This document shows, one piece after another, positions 51,562-59,494 of a DNA stretch of 64,000 bases. The notes beneath the pieces were generated by a model, which made no database searches, was not told where the DNA came from, and worked only from the letters and a program-made list of their open reading frames with translations. Positions within the stretch are counted from its first letter, which is position 1; the number at the start of each line of letters is the position of its first letter. The DNA lies in the NCBI RefSeq assembly GCF_001969385.1, contig NZ_CP014797.1, positions 161,798 through 225,797 on the forward strand. Reading direction: 5' to 3'. The DNA comes from Salipiger profundus (GTDB lineage Bacteria; Pseudomonadota; Alphaproteobacteria; Rhodobacterales; Rhodobacteraceae). Made by a program: the position numbers and the translations under genes.

Positions 51562-52929
51562 TCAGGCGAAAGGCCAGCCCGTCGCGCCGAGGCTGCGTGT
51601 CCCGGCGCTTTCCAGCGCAAGTGCCACCTCGGCAAGCCGCGCATCCTCGCCCGCCGCGCCCAGAAGCGTGACGCTCCCCGGCCGGCCGTCCGTGCGCGGT
51701 GGCACCGGCACCGCGAGGCCGCACATGTCCAGGAGATTCACGAAGTTCGTGTAGGTGCCAAGGTTCGAGTTCGGCCCCACCGGGTCGCGCTCGAGGTCGG
51801 TGACCGTGTAGAAGGTGGGGATCGTCGGCACGCACAGAATGTCGATATCCGAAAGCGGCCCCTCCACCTTCCGGGCGAGATCCTTCAGCCGGTAGAAGCC
51901 GCGAAAGGCGTCCGTGGCCGACAGCTGCTCGGCCTTGCAGATGATCTGCCGCGTGACCGGCAGCACTGCCTCGGGGTCCCGCTCGAGAAGCTCTTCGATG
52001 ACGCTGTGCCGCTCGGCCACCCAGGCCCCTTCGTAGAGCATTTCGGCGACGTCGTAGAAGGGGCTGAAATCCATCTGCACGATCCGGTGTCCCGCGTCTT
52101 CGAGCAGGGCCAGCGAGGCGTGGAACGAGTCTTCCTGCACCGTGTCACCAAAGGTCTTCAGCGTCGCGGCATCTGGCACGCCGATACGCAGGCCCGACGG
52201 CGGCTGCCCCAGGGCGCGCGTCTCGACCCGCTTCGCGTAGCTGTCGGCGGGATCGAAGATCGCCGCCACGCGATAGGCGCGATAGGCGTCCGCGACGGTC
52301 AGCCCGAAGACCGAGATCGTCTCGACCGACCGGCAGGCCGGCACCGAACCGGAAGCCGAGAGGCTGCCCAGCGTCGGCTTCAGCCCGACGATGTTGTTCA
52401 GCGCCGCGGGCACACGTCCCGAGCCCGCTGTGTCCGTCCCCAGCGCAAAGCTGACGATGCCGTGCGCCACCGCCACGCCCGAGCCTCCCGACGAGCCGCC
52501 GGGGACGATCTCGGGGTCGATGGCATTGCGCGGAGCGCCGTAGGGGGTCCGCACGCCGACGAGACCGGTTGCGAACTGATCGAGGTTGGTCTTGCCGATG
52601 ACGACCGCCCCTGCCTCGCGCAGACGCGCCACCACGAAGGCGTCCTCGGCGGGCGCATATTCCCACGCCGGGCAGGCCGCGGTGGTCGGCAGCCCCGCCA
52701 CGTCGATATTGTCCTTGACCGCAAAGGGCACGCCCCAGAGCGGCCTTGCGGCGTCTCGCGGCCCGAGCCCACGGACCTCCTCGAGAACGTCTTCCTCGTC
52801 GCGCAGGCTGATGAAGATCCCGGGATCGGCCACCTCGCGGATGCGCGCATAGACCTGACGGATCACATCCTCGGGCTGCAGGCCTTCGTCGAAGGCATGA
52901 AACAGGGCATCGAAATTCAGCGGGATCAT
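51562..52929 (-). CDS. Allophanate hydrolase amidase (AtzF-type, without the C-terminal domain)
   Basis: Amidase-signature enzyme of 455 residues from ATG 52929, clearly of the allophanate hydrolase type: KDNIDVAGLPTTAACPA, the nucleophile motif LGTDTAGSGRVPAALNNIVGLKPT (shown in part) and GPNSNLGTYTNFVNLLDMCG near the C-terminus. Triad residues are K72, S146 and S170. It ends where the amidase domain of AtzF or DUR1 ends, so the decarboxylating C-terminal domain is absent; the stand-alone domain at 40767 could supply it. It is divergent from a LysR gene with a dyad box between, and near the biuret hydrolase gene, consistent with allophanate made from biuret being its substrate. Confidence 0.85.
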   Translation of the reverse strand: MIPLNFDALFHAFDEGLQPEDVIRQVYARIREVADPGIFISLRDEEDVLEEVRGLGPRDAARPLWGVPFAVKDNIDVAGLPTTAACPAWEYAPAEDAFVVARLREAGAVVIGKTNLDQFATGLVGVRTPYGAPRNAIDPEIVPGGSSGGSGVAVAHGIVSFALGTDTAGSGRVPAALNNIVGLKPTLGSLSASGSVPACRSVETISVFGLTVADAYRAYRVAAIFDPADSYAKRVETRALGQPPSGLRIGVPDAATLKTFGDTVQEDSFHASLALLEDAGHRIVQMDFSPFYDVAEMLYEGAWVAERHSVIEELLERDPEAVLPVTRQIICKAEQLSATDAFRGFYRLKDLARKVEGPLSDIDILCVPTIPTFYTVTDLERDPVGPNSNLGTYTNFVNLLDMCGLAVPVPPRTDGRPGSVTLLGAAGEDARLAEVALALESAGTRSLGATGWPFA

Positions 52930-53005
52930 CTTTGGCACTCTCCGGTCTTTCGAGAGAGTTGAAAGTGAAAGCGCGGATAAACTCAATTGCCAAGATTTCA
53001 GATAA

Positions 53006-53026
53006 GTGCTGCATTCAGCGCAGCAC
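53006..53026. promoter_or_regulatory. LysR-type dyad box in the amidase/LysR divergent region
   Basis: GTGCTGC (53006-53012) and GCAGCAC (53020-53026) form a perfect inverted repeat with a 7-bp spacer. It contains the T-N11-A pattern (T53010, A53022) typical of LysR-type binding sites. It lies just before the AAGGAG ribosome site of the LysR gene and 77 bp from the amidase start, well placed for self-repression and for control of the divergent gene. Confidence 0.68.
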
Positions 53027-53038
53027 AAGGAGATCGGG

Positions 53039-53932
53039 ATGCGCCACCTTAAGGACTTTCACTACATCGAGGCCGTCATGCGCGCGGGCTCGATCCGAAA
53101 GGCTGCCGAAGACCTCAACATAACCGGCTCGGCGCTGAACCGACGCATCCAGAACTTCGAGGCGGACTTCGGTGCGCAGATCTTCGAACGGTTGCCGCGC
53201 GGGATGCGCCTCAATCCCGCGGGGGAACTGCTCATCCAGCATTTCCGCGCGCAGCGAAGCGATCTGCGACGGGTTCAGAGCCTCGTCAACGATCTCAACG
53301 GAGAACGCCGCGGGCATGTCTCGATCGCCTGTTCGCAGGCGCTGGCGCCTTATTTCCTGCCGCAGCAGATCGCGCGCTACCGCACCGAACACCCTGCGGT
53401 GACCTTCTCGGTGCAGATCCGGGACCGGGCCTCGGCCGAGGCGGACCTGCGGAGCTTCGAGAGCGATCTCGCACTGGTGCTGGAGCCCGTCCACCTCGTC
53501 GATTTCGAGGTCCTCGCCGCGGTTCGCCAGCCGGTGCATGCCATAATGCGCACCGACGATCCGCTGAGCCGCCACGAGGAAGTCAGGCTGCGCGACTGCC
53601 TCGACCGCACCCATGTCGTGCCGAACCGGGCCTATGCCGTGCGCCACATGCTGGACGCGGCACTGGCCGGGACCTCTCGGCAGCTCTCGGCCGCCGTGGA
53701 AACCGACTCCTTCGACTTCATGCGACACTACGTCGAGTACGAGGATGCCATCGCTTTCCAGATCCCGATCGGCCTGCGGCTGCCGGACGGTCTGACCTCG
53801 CGGCCCCTGGCGTCACGCGACATGGCCCCCGGCTCGCTGCTGCTGGGGCAGTTGCGCGGGCGCAGCCTGCCGGTCGCCCCGGCACGGTTTGCACAACGGC
53901 TGGCCGAGGTGCTTCAGGACCTGCCCGGGTGA
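53039..53932 (+). CDS. LysR-family regulator of biuret/allophanate genes
   Basis: LysR-type transcriptional regulator, 297 residues from ATG 53039, chosen over an upstream GTG because AAGGAG lies six bases before it. The winged helix-turn-helix occupies about residues 2-60 (IEAVMRAGSIRKAAEDLNITGSALNRRIQNFE in part); the effector domain follows from about residue 90. The HTH has Gly-Ser-Ala-Leu-Asn-Arg where most relatives have a Pro/Ser-Val-Ser-Arg pattern, so its DNA contacts may be unusual. It is flanked by the AtzF-type amidase (divergent) and the biuret hydrolase (93 bp downstream), and a perfect dyad box lies in its own leader. The ligand may be biuret or allophanate. Confidence 0.88.
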   Translation: MRHLKDFHYIEAVMRAGSIRKAAEDLNITGSALNRRIQNFEADFGAQIFERLPRGMRLNPAGELLIQHFRAQRSDLRRVQSLVNDLNGERRGHVSIACSQALAPYFLPQQIARYRTEHPAVTFSVQIRDRASAEADLRSFESDLALVLEPVHLVDFEVLAAVRQPVHAIMRTDDPLSRHEEVRLRDCLDRTHVVPNRAYAVRHMLDAALAGTSRQLSAAVETDSFDFMRHYVEYEDAIAFQIPIGLRLPDGLTSRPLASRDMAPGSLLLGQLRGRSLPVAPARFAQRLAEVLQDLPG

Positions 53933-54025
53933 TGAATATTTTACAGCGCTCAGGTGCGAAAATAGCAGAATTCGGCATCACGATAAGACGCTAGCCTGGA
54001 CCCCGGACAATCGACGGAGTTTCCC

Positions 54026-54706
54026 ATGCCAAGCATCGAAGCACGCCCCTACGCCTGGCCCTTCAATGGCGACCTGCGCCCGGAGAACACGGCGCTGATC
54101 GTCATCGACATGCAGACGGATTTCTGCGGGCCGGGAGGATACGTGGACAAGATGGGCTACGACCTCTCGCTCACCCGTGCCCCGATCGGCCCGATCTCGG
54201 CGCTTCTCGAGGCCATGCGCGCGGGTGGCTACCATGTCATTCACACGCGCGAGGGACACCGGCCCGACCTTGCCGACCTTCCGGCCAACAAGCGCTGGCG
54301 TTCGCAGCAGATCGGTGCCGGGATCGGCGACGCCGGCCCATGCGGCCGCATTCTGGTTCGCGGCGAACCGGGGTGGGAGATCATCGACGAGCTGGCGCCC
54401 CTGCCCGGCGAGGTGGTCATCGACAAGCCCGGCAAGGGCAGCTTCTTCGCGACCGACCTAGAACTCATCCTCCGCACGCGCGGCATCGAGAATCTTCTGC
54501 TGACCGGGATCACCACCGATGTCTGCGTTCATACCACCATGCGCGAGGCGAACGACCGGGGCTTCGAATGCGTGCTGCTCGAGGACTGCTGCGGTGCCAC
54601 GGATCGCAGCAACCACGATGCGGCGATCAATATGGTGCTGATGCAGGGCGGCGTGTTCGGCTGCGTCGCGACCTCTGCGGACGTGCTGGAAACGGTGGCC
54701 TCGTGA
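54026..54706 (+). CDS. biuH: Biuret hydrolase (biuret amidohydrolase)
   Basis: Cysteine hydrolase of the isochorismatase fold that converts biuret to allophanate and ammonia. The 226-residue protein has D28, K134, C167 and Q207. Those positions are each exactly eight lower than D36, K142, C175 and Q215, the triad and substrate-binding glutamine I recall for BiuH of Rhizobium leguminosarum 3841, and long segments such as [20 protein letters not shown] and GITTDVCV agree with it. Unlike the tandem paralogues at 31399 and 32088 it keeps the glutamine. The amidase at 51562 can take the product onward. The stop overlaps the cupin gene as GTGA. Confidence 0.9.
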   Translation: MPSIEARPYAWPFNGDLRPENTALIVIDMQTDFCGPGGYVDKMGYDLSLTRAPIGPISALLEAMRAGGYHVIHTREGHRPDLADLPANKRWRSQQIGAGIGDAGPCGRILVRGEPGWEIIDELAPLPGEVVIDKPGKGSFFATDLELILRTRGIENLLLTGITTDVCVHTTMREANDRGFECVLLEDCCGATDRSNHDAAINMVLMQGGVFGCVATSADVLETVAS

Positions 54707-55062
54707 GGCCCGAGGTCTTCGCGGGCCTGATCGACGGCGGATGGGCCGGGCTCGACTTTGCGGACTTCCGCCCCGGGGTCACGATCCACAGGCTCTGGCG
54801 CGACCCCGGAAGCGGCGCCGAATGGGCCCTTCTGAAATACCGCGCCGGCGCCTCGGTGCCGCGCCATCGCCACCCCGGCCCGGAAACCATCCTCGTCCTC
54901 GAGGGGGCGCAGAGCGACGAGCATGGGACCTACGAAACCGGCGCGATGGTCTGCAACGCCCCGGGAAGCGTGCACTCGGTCCGGTCCGAGGGGGGGTGCG
55001 TCGTGCTGATCCACTGGGCGCTGCCCGTCGAGATCCTCGAAGAGCCCCGCGCAACCACGTAG
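54703..55062 (+). CDS. Cupin-domain protein (ChrR-like)
   Basis: Small single-domain cupin of 119 residues, starting with GTG at 54703 inside the biuret hydrolase stop. The two cupin motifs are visible as [24 protein letters not shown] (shown in part: H56, H58 and E62 region) and [17 protein letters not shown]. It resembles the C-terminal cupin of ChrR-type anti-sigma factors and acetylacetone-cleaving-like small cupins, but with no zinc-binding anti-sigma domain. Function in biuret use is unknown; it could be a metal-dependent enzyme on a side product or a sensor. The very tight coupling to biuH is the only functional clue. Confidence 0.8.
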   Translation: MRPEVFAGLIDGGWAGLDFADFRPGVTIHRLWRDPGSGAEWALLKYRAGASVPRHRHPGPETILVLEGAQSDEHGTYETGAMVCNAPGSVHSVRSEGGCVVLIHWALPVEILEEPRATT

Positions 55063-55462
55063 CAGGTTCCGCTCTTCCAGACGCCGGCAGGCCGCGACCC
55101 GCAGCGACCTCCGGCCTGCGGATATTCGACGAGAGGCAGATCGGGACCGGTGTGCATCCGCCGGGCATTTAGACAGCCTGGACGCGGCGCGGAGGCGGTG
55201 TCTGGAGGGGGCCCGGACGGCATGTGCCTCCGGGTGCAGGCCTGCGTGCAGAGCGCCGTTGGGCAGGGTGGCTGCGCGCTTCATGCGCATTGCGCATGCC
55301 CCTGGTCCGATTGGTCATTAGGTTCTTTGCGCCTGTTTGCGGGATAGTCGCATACGAACACTCCCTGATTGCGACGAAAAGCCGGGCGTGCCCGGTTGTC
55401 CTGCGGCCCCCGCAGGGCAGTGCCGCTCCGCCCCCGGTGGCGCGCGCCCTCAAAGGCCAGAC
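55063..55462. promoter_or_regulatory. 400-bp non-coding stretch with a hairpin and a perfect palindrome
   Basis: No gene is supported here. GCAGGCCG (55087-55094) and CGGCCTGC (55112-55119) can form a stem after the cupin gene, a possible terminator with a 17-base loop. A perfect 17-bp palindrome, CATGCGCA-T-TGCGCATG (55282-55298), lies 165 bp before the membrane-protein gene and may be an operator for it. The rest is featureless high-GC sequence. Confidence 0.45.
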
Positions 55463-56947
55463 ATGACGAATTTCCTCAACCGCGCGCGCCTGTCCCGGAC
55501 GCCTCTCGCCGGAGCGGATCCGCGAGACGGACTTGCGCGCTGCTGCAGTGCCCTGGCGCTGACGATGATCGCGACGCAGGTGCTGGGCCGGCTCGGCGAG
55601 GCGCTTCTGCCGGCCGCCTTCCTGCCCGCCACCGGCACGCTTCTCACTGCCTCGGCCTGTGCCGCCGTGGCGCTGGCCGCGTTGCGCCTGCCCGACGTGC
55701 AGCGGCTTACGCAGGTTTTCGCGTTCATCGCCCTGTTCTGCGCTGCGCTGCTGCTGATCACGACCCCCGGGGCCGCACCGGTCCTGCGGCAGGCGCTCTA
55801 CCAGGGCACCGCCTTCGGAGCCTTCCTGACCGCGCTGGGGCTGGTGCGTGCGCCCGTCCGCCGGTCGCCGCTCGTGGCGCGGGCCGCGGCGCGGCTTTTC
55901 GCCTTTCCCGCCCGGCGACAGGGCGCGGCGGTGCTCTACGGCACGCAGGTTCTCGCGGTGCTGTTCAACCTCGGGACCATCGGCATGATGTCGGACATCG
56001 CCCGCAGGCAGGCCGACACCCGAGACACCGGCGAGACGCCCATCGACCCCGACGGACTGACCCTCGCGGCCCAGCGAGGGGCGATCCTGGCGACGCTCTG
56101 GAACCCGATCGGCGTGGGCTTCGCCATCGTGACCTCGGCCATTCCGGGACTGGAGCCCGGACGTTTCCTGTTGCTCAGCCTTGCCTGCACCACGCTTCTC
56201 ACCGGCGGCGTGCTGCTGGCCCTGCCCGCCCGGCGCCCCGCCGCCGGGGCCGGGACCGCACCACCGCACGGCGTCATTCCGAACGGGGCCCCCGGCGCGG
56301 AAGACCGGGCGCTCGAGATCCTCGTCGTGGCGGTGCTGGCGTTGATCGCGGCCACGCTGCTGCTGCACTGGCTGCTGTCGGTCAGTTTCATCGTCGCCGG
56401 CTGCATGGTCCTGCCTGCCCTGGCGCTGGCCTGGTCGCGACTGGACCCGGCCGTGCGCTCGGAACCCGGCACCCGCCCTTCCCGGGCCCTCGCCGAAGCC
56501 TCGGCGGGCATGGCCAACGAGGCGACGATCTTCCTTTGCGCAACCGTGATCGCGGCGGCCGTGTCGCTGTGGCTCACCCGGCTCGGTCTCGGCGGGCTGC
56601 TGCAGGCCACGGCGGTGCCACCGCTGATGATGCTGCTCGGCGCGATGCTCCTGCTGCCGCTCAGCGCAGCGCTCATGGTGCCGCCGTCCGTCGTCATGGT
56701 CATGGCCGCGCAGGTGCTGGGTGCCGGTGCCCTCGGTGCCGACCACCCGGTGGCGCTCGCACTCGCGCTCTGCCTCGGCTGGGCGACGGCGATCGCGGGC
56801 TCGCCCCTCTCGGCCATGACGCAGCTTGCCGCGCGCCTGCTCCGGGTGTCGCCCGCCCGCCTCGCGTTCCGGGTCAACCGGGGATTCAGCCTGTTCTGCC
56901 TCGGGGTCGGCGCGGTGATGGTCAGCCTGACCTACGCCTTCGGGTGA
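55463..56947 (+). CDS. Polytopic membrane protein of unknown function, probable transporter
   Basis: Integral membrane protein of 494 residues with roughly 11-12 hydrophobic segments in two halves. After the first few helices comes the amphipathic stretch LAAQRGAILATLWNPIGVGFAIVTSAIPG (about residues 205-233, shown in part), and a related segment occurs in the C-terminal half (LALCLGWATAIAGSPLSAMTQLAARL). Such pairs of re-entrant-like segments recall ion-transporter-superfamily permeases, but I cannot place it in a named family. It stands alone between the biuret block and the lysine cluster, convergent with the LysR gene at 56954. Start ATG 55463 follows CAAAGGCC only weakly. Confidence 0.75.
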   Translation: MTNFLNRARLSRTPLAGADPRDGLARCCSALALTMIATQVLGRLGEALLPAAFLPATGTLLTASACAAVALAALRLPDVQRLTQVFAFIALFCAALLLITTPGAAPVLRQALYQGTAFGAFLTALGLVRAPVRRSPLVARAAARLFAFPARRQGAAVLYGTQVLAVLFNLGTIGMMSDIARRQADTRDTGETPIDPDGLTLAAQRGAILATLWNPIGVGFAIVTSAIPGLEPGRFLLLSLACTTLLTGGVLLALPARRPAAGAGTAPPHGVIPNGAPGAEDRALEILVVAVLALIAATLLLHWLLSVSFIVAGCMVLPALALAWSRLDPAVRSEPGTRPSRALAEASAGMANEATIFLCATVIAAAVSLWLTRLGLGGLLQATAVPPLMMLLGAMLLLPLSAALMVPPSVVMVMAAQVLGAGALGADHPVALALALCLGWATAIAGSPLSAMTQLAARLLRVSPARLAFRVNRGFSLFCLGVGAVMVSLTYAFG

Positions 56948-56953
56948 CCCCGG

Positions 56954-57853
56954 TCAGGCAAGCGGGCGGAACGACACGGCGCCGATCATCCAGTCGCGGA
57001 AATCCCGGGCCTCGTCGGCGCGGCCCTCGGGGGTGGCGATGTAGTAGGCCTTGTCGGTCGACAGCGGGATGTCGAGCGGTATCTTCAGCTCGCCCCTCGC
57101 AAGCTCGCTCTCGATCAGGTAGCGCGGCAGCAGCCCGTAGCCGAGCCCGGACTTGACCGCCTCGATGGTCAGGCTGAACTGTTCGAACCAATGCCCCTCG
57201 TTGGGCGCCTGCAGCTCGACCTCGGCGCGCTTGAACCAGTCCGACCAGAGGTGCGGGCGCTCGGTCTGGTGGATCTTGGGCGCCTCCGCGAGATCGCGGG
57301 CATCGCGGACCATCGTGTCCAGCAGCGCCCCGCCGGCAACCGGCACGACCAGCTCGCTGCACAGGTAGGTGCAGACCGCGCCCGGCCAGATCGGCTGTCC
57401 GAAGTGGATCGCCAGGTCGCATTGCGTGGTCGCGAAGTCGAAGACATCGCGGCGCGTTCCGATGTCGAAGCGCGTGTGCGGGTGATGCGCGAGGTAGCCC
57501 GACAGGCGGGGCACCAGCCAGCGCGAGGCAAAGGTCGGCGGCGCATTGATCGCGAGCACGCGTTCGCCCTGCGACCCGGCGGTGACGTGGCGCATGGTGC
57601 TGTTGGCCATGTCGAGCAGGGTTTCGACCTCGGCAAGGAAGGCCCGCCCGGTCTGCGTGGTGATCACACGCCCGCGCACGCGCTCGAACAGGGGTTTGCC
57701 GATCTGCGCCTCGAGATCCCGGATCTGGCGGCTGACGGCGCTCTGCGTCAGCGCCAGTTCCTCGCCGGCGCGGGTGAAGTTGCCGTGACGGGCGGCGCAT
57801 TCGAAGGTCAGCAGCATGCGCATGTCGGGAAGGTATCGGCGTTGCGAGATCAT
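56954..57853 (-). CDS. LysR-family regulator (GcvA-like) of the lysine/pipecolate genes
   Basis: LysR-type regulator of 299 residues from ATG 57853 (GGAGAG seven bases upstream; a longer frame to 57904 lacks a site). The HTH spans about residues 8-65 (ECAARHGNFTRAGEELALTQSAVSRQIRDLE in part), followed by the effector domain with INAPPTFASRWLVPRLSGYL, typical of the GcvA subgroup. It is divergent from the 2-oxoadipate decarboxylase gene with 167 bp between, and likely activates the five or more genes that follow. The inducer may be a lysine-pathway intermediate such as 2-aminoadipate or pipecolate. Confidence 0.88.
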   Translation of the reverse strand: MISQRRYLPDMRMLLTFECAARHGNFTRAGEELALTQSAVSRQIRDLEAQIGKPLFERVRGRVITTQTGRAFLAEVETLLDMANSTMRHVTAGSQGERVLAINAPPTFASRWLVPRLSGYLAHHPHTRFDIGTRRDVFDFATTQCDLAIHFGQPIWPGAVCTYLCSELVVPVAGGALLDTMVRDARDLAEAPKIHQTERPHLWSDWFKRAEVELQAPNEGHWFEQFSLTIEAVKSGLGYGLLPRYLIESELARGELKIPLDIPLSTDKAYYIATPEGRADEARDFRDWMIGAVSFRPLA

Positions 57854-58020
57854 TCCGGGGCTCTCCGTTGGCGTTTTGCACGCGTCCCGATGCATGTAAC
57901 GCAAGCCGTCAGGGGAACTCCATGCGTTTTCGGAATGGGGTGATCGTCAGGGGTCGTTGGGCGGTCGGGTAAAACGCCTCTATCATGCTCACAGATCATT
58001 GTTACGAACGGAGCGGACAT
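57854..58020. promoter_or_regulatory. Divergent promoter region of the lysine cluster
   Basis: Contains a direct repeat CGTCAGGGG at 57907-57915 and 57945-57953, 38 bp apart, and the related pieces AACGCAA (57898-57904) and TGCGTTTT (57923-57930). TATCAT (57981-57986) could be a -10. GGAG (58010-58013) is the ribosome site of the gene at 58021. No clean LysR dyad was found. Confidence 0.3.
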
Positions 58021-59433
58021 ATGGCTGCCGAACACGCAAACCCCGATGACATCCGCGCCCTCTTCTCGCGCGCCATGTCGGCGATGTATCGCGACGAGGT
58101 GCCGGCCTATGGCACGCTCATGGAGCTGGTGCGGGACGTGAACGCCGATGTCCTCGCGACCGCGCCCGATGAACGCGCCCGTCTCGAGGCTCTCGGCGAG
58201 CTGGAGCGCATCGACGAGGAACGCCACGGCGCCATCCGCCTCGGCACCGCGCGCGAGCTCTTCACCATGCGGCGGCTGTTTGCCGTGATGGGCATGCACC
58301 CGGTCGGCTACTATGACCTTTCCGTCGCCGGGGTGCCGGTGCATTCGACCGCGTTCCGCCCGCTCGACGAGGCGTCGCTGCGGCGCAACCCCTTCCGGGT
58401 CTTCACCTCGCTGCTGCGGCTCGACCTCGTGGCCGATGCCGAGCTGCGCGCCGCCGCCGCCGAGGTGCTGGAGGCGCGCGAGATCTACACCCCGGGCTGT
58501 CTCGCGCTGATCGACAGGGCCGAGGCCGACGGCGGCCTGTCGCAGGCCGATGCCGAACGCTTCGTGGCCGAGGCGCTCGAGACCTTCCGCTGGCACGCCG
58601 AGGCCAACGTGCCGCACGATCTCTACCGTCGCCTGCACGACGCGCACCGGCTGATCGCCGACGTGGTGGCCTTCAAGGGGCCGCACATCAACCACCTGAC
58701 CCCGCGCACGCTCGACATCGACCGCGTGCAGGAGATGATGCCCGGGCGCGGCATCACCCCCAAGGCGGTCGTCGAGGGCCCGCCGACCCGGAGCGTGCCG
58801 ATCCTGCTGCGCCAGACCTCGTTCAAGGCGCTGGAAGAGCCGGTTAGCTTCCCCGCGTCTGCCTCCGTTTCCGCCGCGGACGGCGATGCGCAGGCCACGA
58901 CCGGCCGCCACACCGCCCGCTTCGGCGAAATCGAGCAGCGCGGCATCGCCCTGACACCTGCCGGGCAGGCGCTTTACGACAGGCTGCTGGCCGAGACCCG
59001 CAGCCGCATCACCCCGGCGGCCGACGGCTCGAACGCCGACGCCTATCGCGCGACGCTGGCCGAGGTGTTCTCGGCCTTCCCCGACGACCTTGAAACCCTG
59101 CGCAAGGACGGGCTCGGCTACTTCCGCTACTCGGCGACCGGCAAGCCCTGCGCCGATCCCTCGCGCGGGGTCGATGCGCTGGTCGCGCAGGGCTGCCTGC
59201 GCGCCGACCCCATCGTCTACGAGGATTTCCTGCCGGTCTCGGCCGCGGGGATCTTCCAGTCCAACCTCGGCGACGGCGCAGCGCAGGCCTTTGCCGCCAA
59301 TCCCAACCGGGCGCGGTTCGAGGAGGACCTCGGCGCGCCGGTGCATGACCTCTTCCGCCGCTACGCGGAGACCGAGGCGCGCTCCCTTGCCGAAGCCCGG
59401 ATCGCGCTGAACCCGGCACCGCAGACCGCCTGA
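58021..59433 (+). CDS. hglS: 2-Oxoadipate dioxygenase/decarboxylase (HglS, DUF1338 family)
   Basis: Iron-dependent enzyme that converts 2-oxoadipate to D-2-hydroxyglutarate with CO2 release, the last specific step of the pipecolate route of lysine breakdown. From ATG 58021 (GGAG 7 bases before) the product has 470 residues, in the DUF1338/YdcJ family. Metal-ligand candidates are H69 (EERHGAIRLG), H225 (PHINHLTPRTLDID) and E303 or E305 (FGEIEQRG); the first two match H70 and H226 recalled for the Pseudomonas putida enzyme, offset by one. It heads an operon with aminoadipate semialdehyde dehydrogenase, an aminotransferase and two further oxidoreductases, which fit the same pathway. Confidence 0.87.
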   Translation: MAAEHANPDDIRALFSRAMSAMYRDEVPAYGTLMELVRDVNADVLATAPDERARLEALGELERIDEERHGAIRLGTARELFTMRRLFAVMGMHPVGYYDLSVAGVPVHSTAFRPLDEASLRRNPFRVFTSLLRLDLVADAELRAAAAEVLEAREIYTPGCLALIDRAEADGGLSQADAERFVAEALETFRWHAEANVPHDLYRRLHDAHRLIADVVAFKGPHINHLTPRTLDIDRVQEMMPGRGITPKAVVEGPPTRSVPILLRQTSFKALEEPVSFPASASVSAADGDAQATTGRHTARFGEIEQRGIALTPAGQALYDRLLAETRSRITPAADGSNADAYRATLAEVFSAFPDDLETLRKDGLGYFRYSATGKPCADPSRGVDALVAQGCLRADPIVYEDFLPVSAAGIFQSNLGDGAAQAFAANPNRARFEEDLGAPVHDLFRRYAETEARSLAEARIALNPAPQTA

Positions 59434-59494
59434 TCGCCGGCGCATTGCCGCGCCGAACCAACCGACAAGAAGTCCAGACCCCAAGGAGCTCCCG

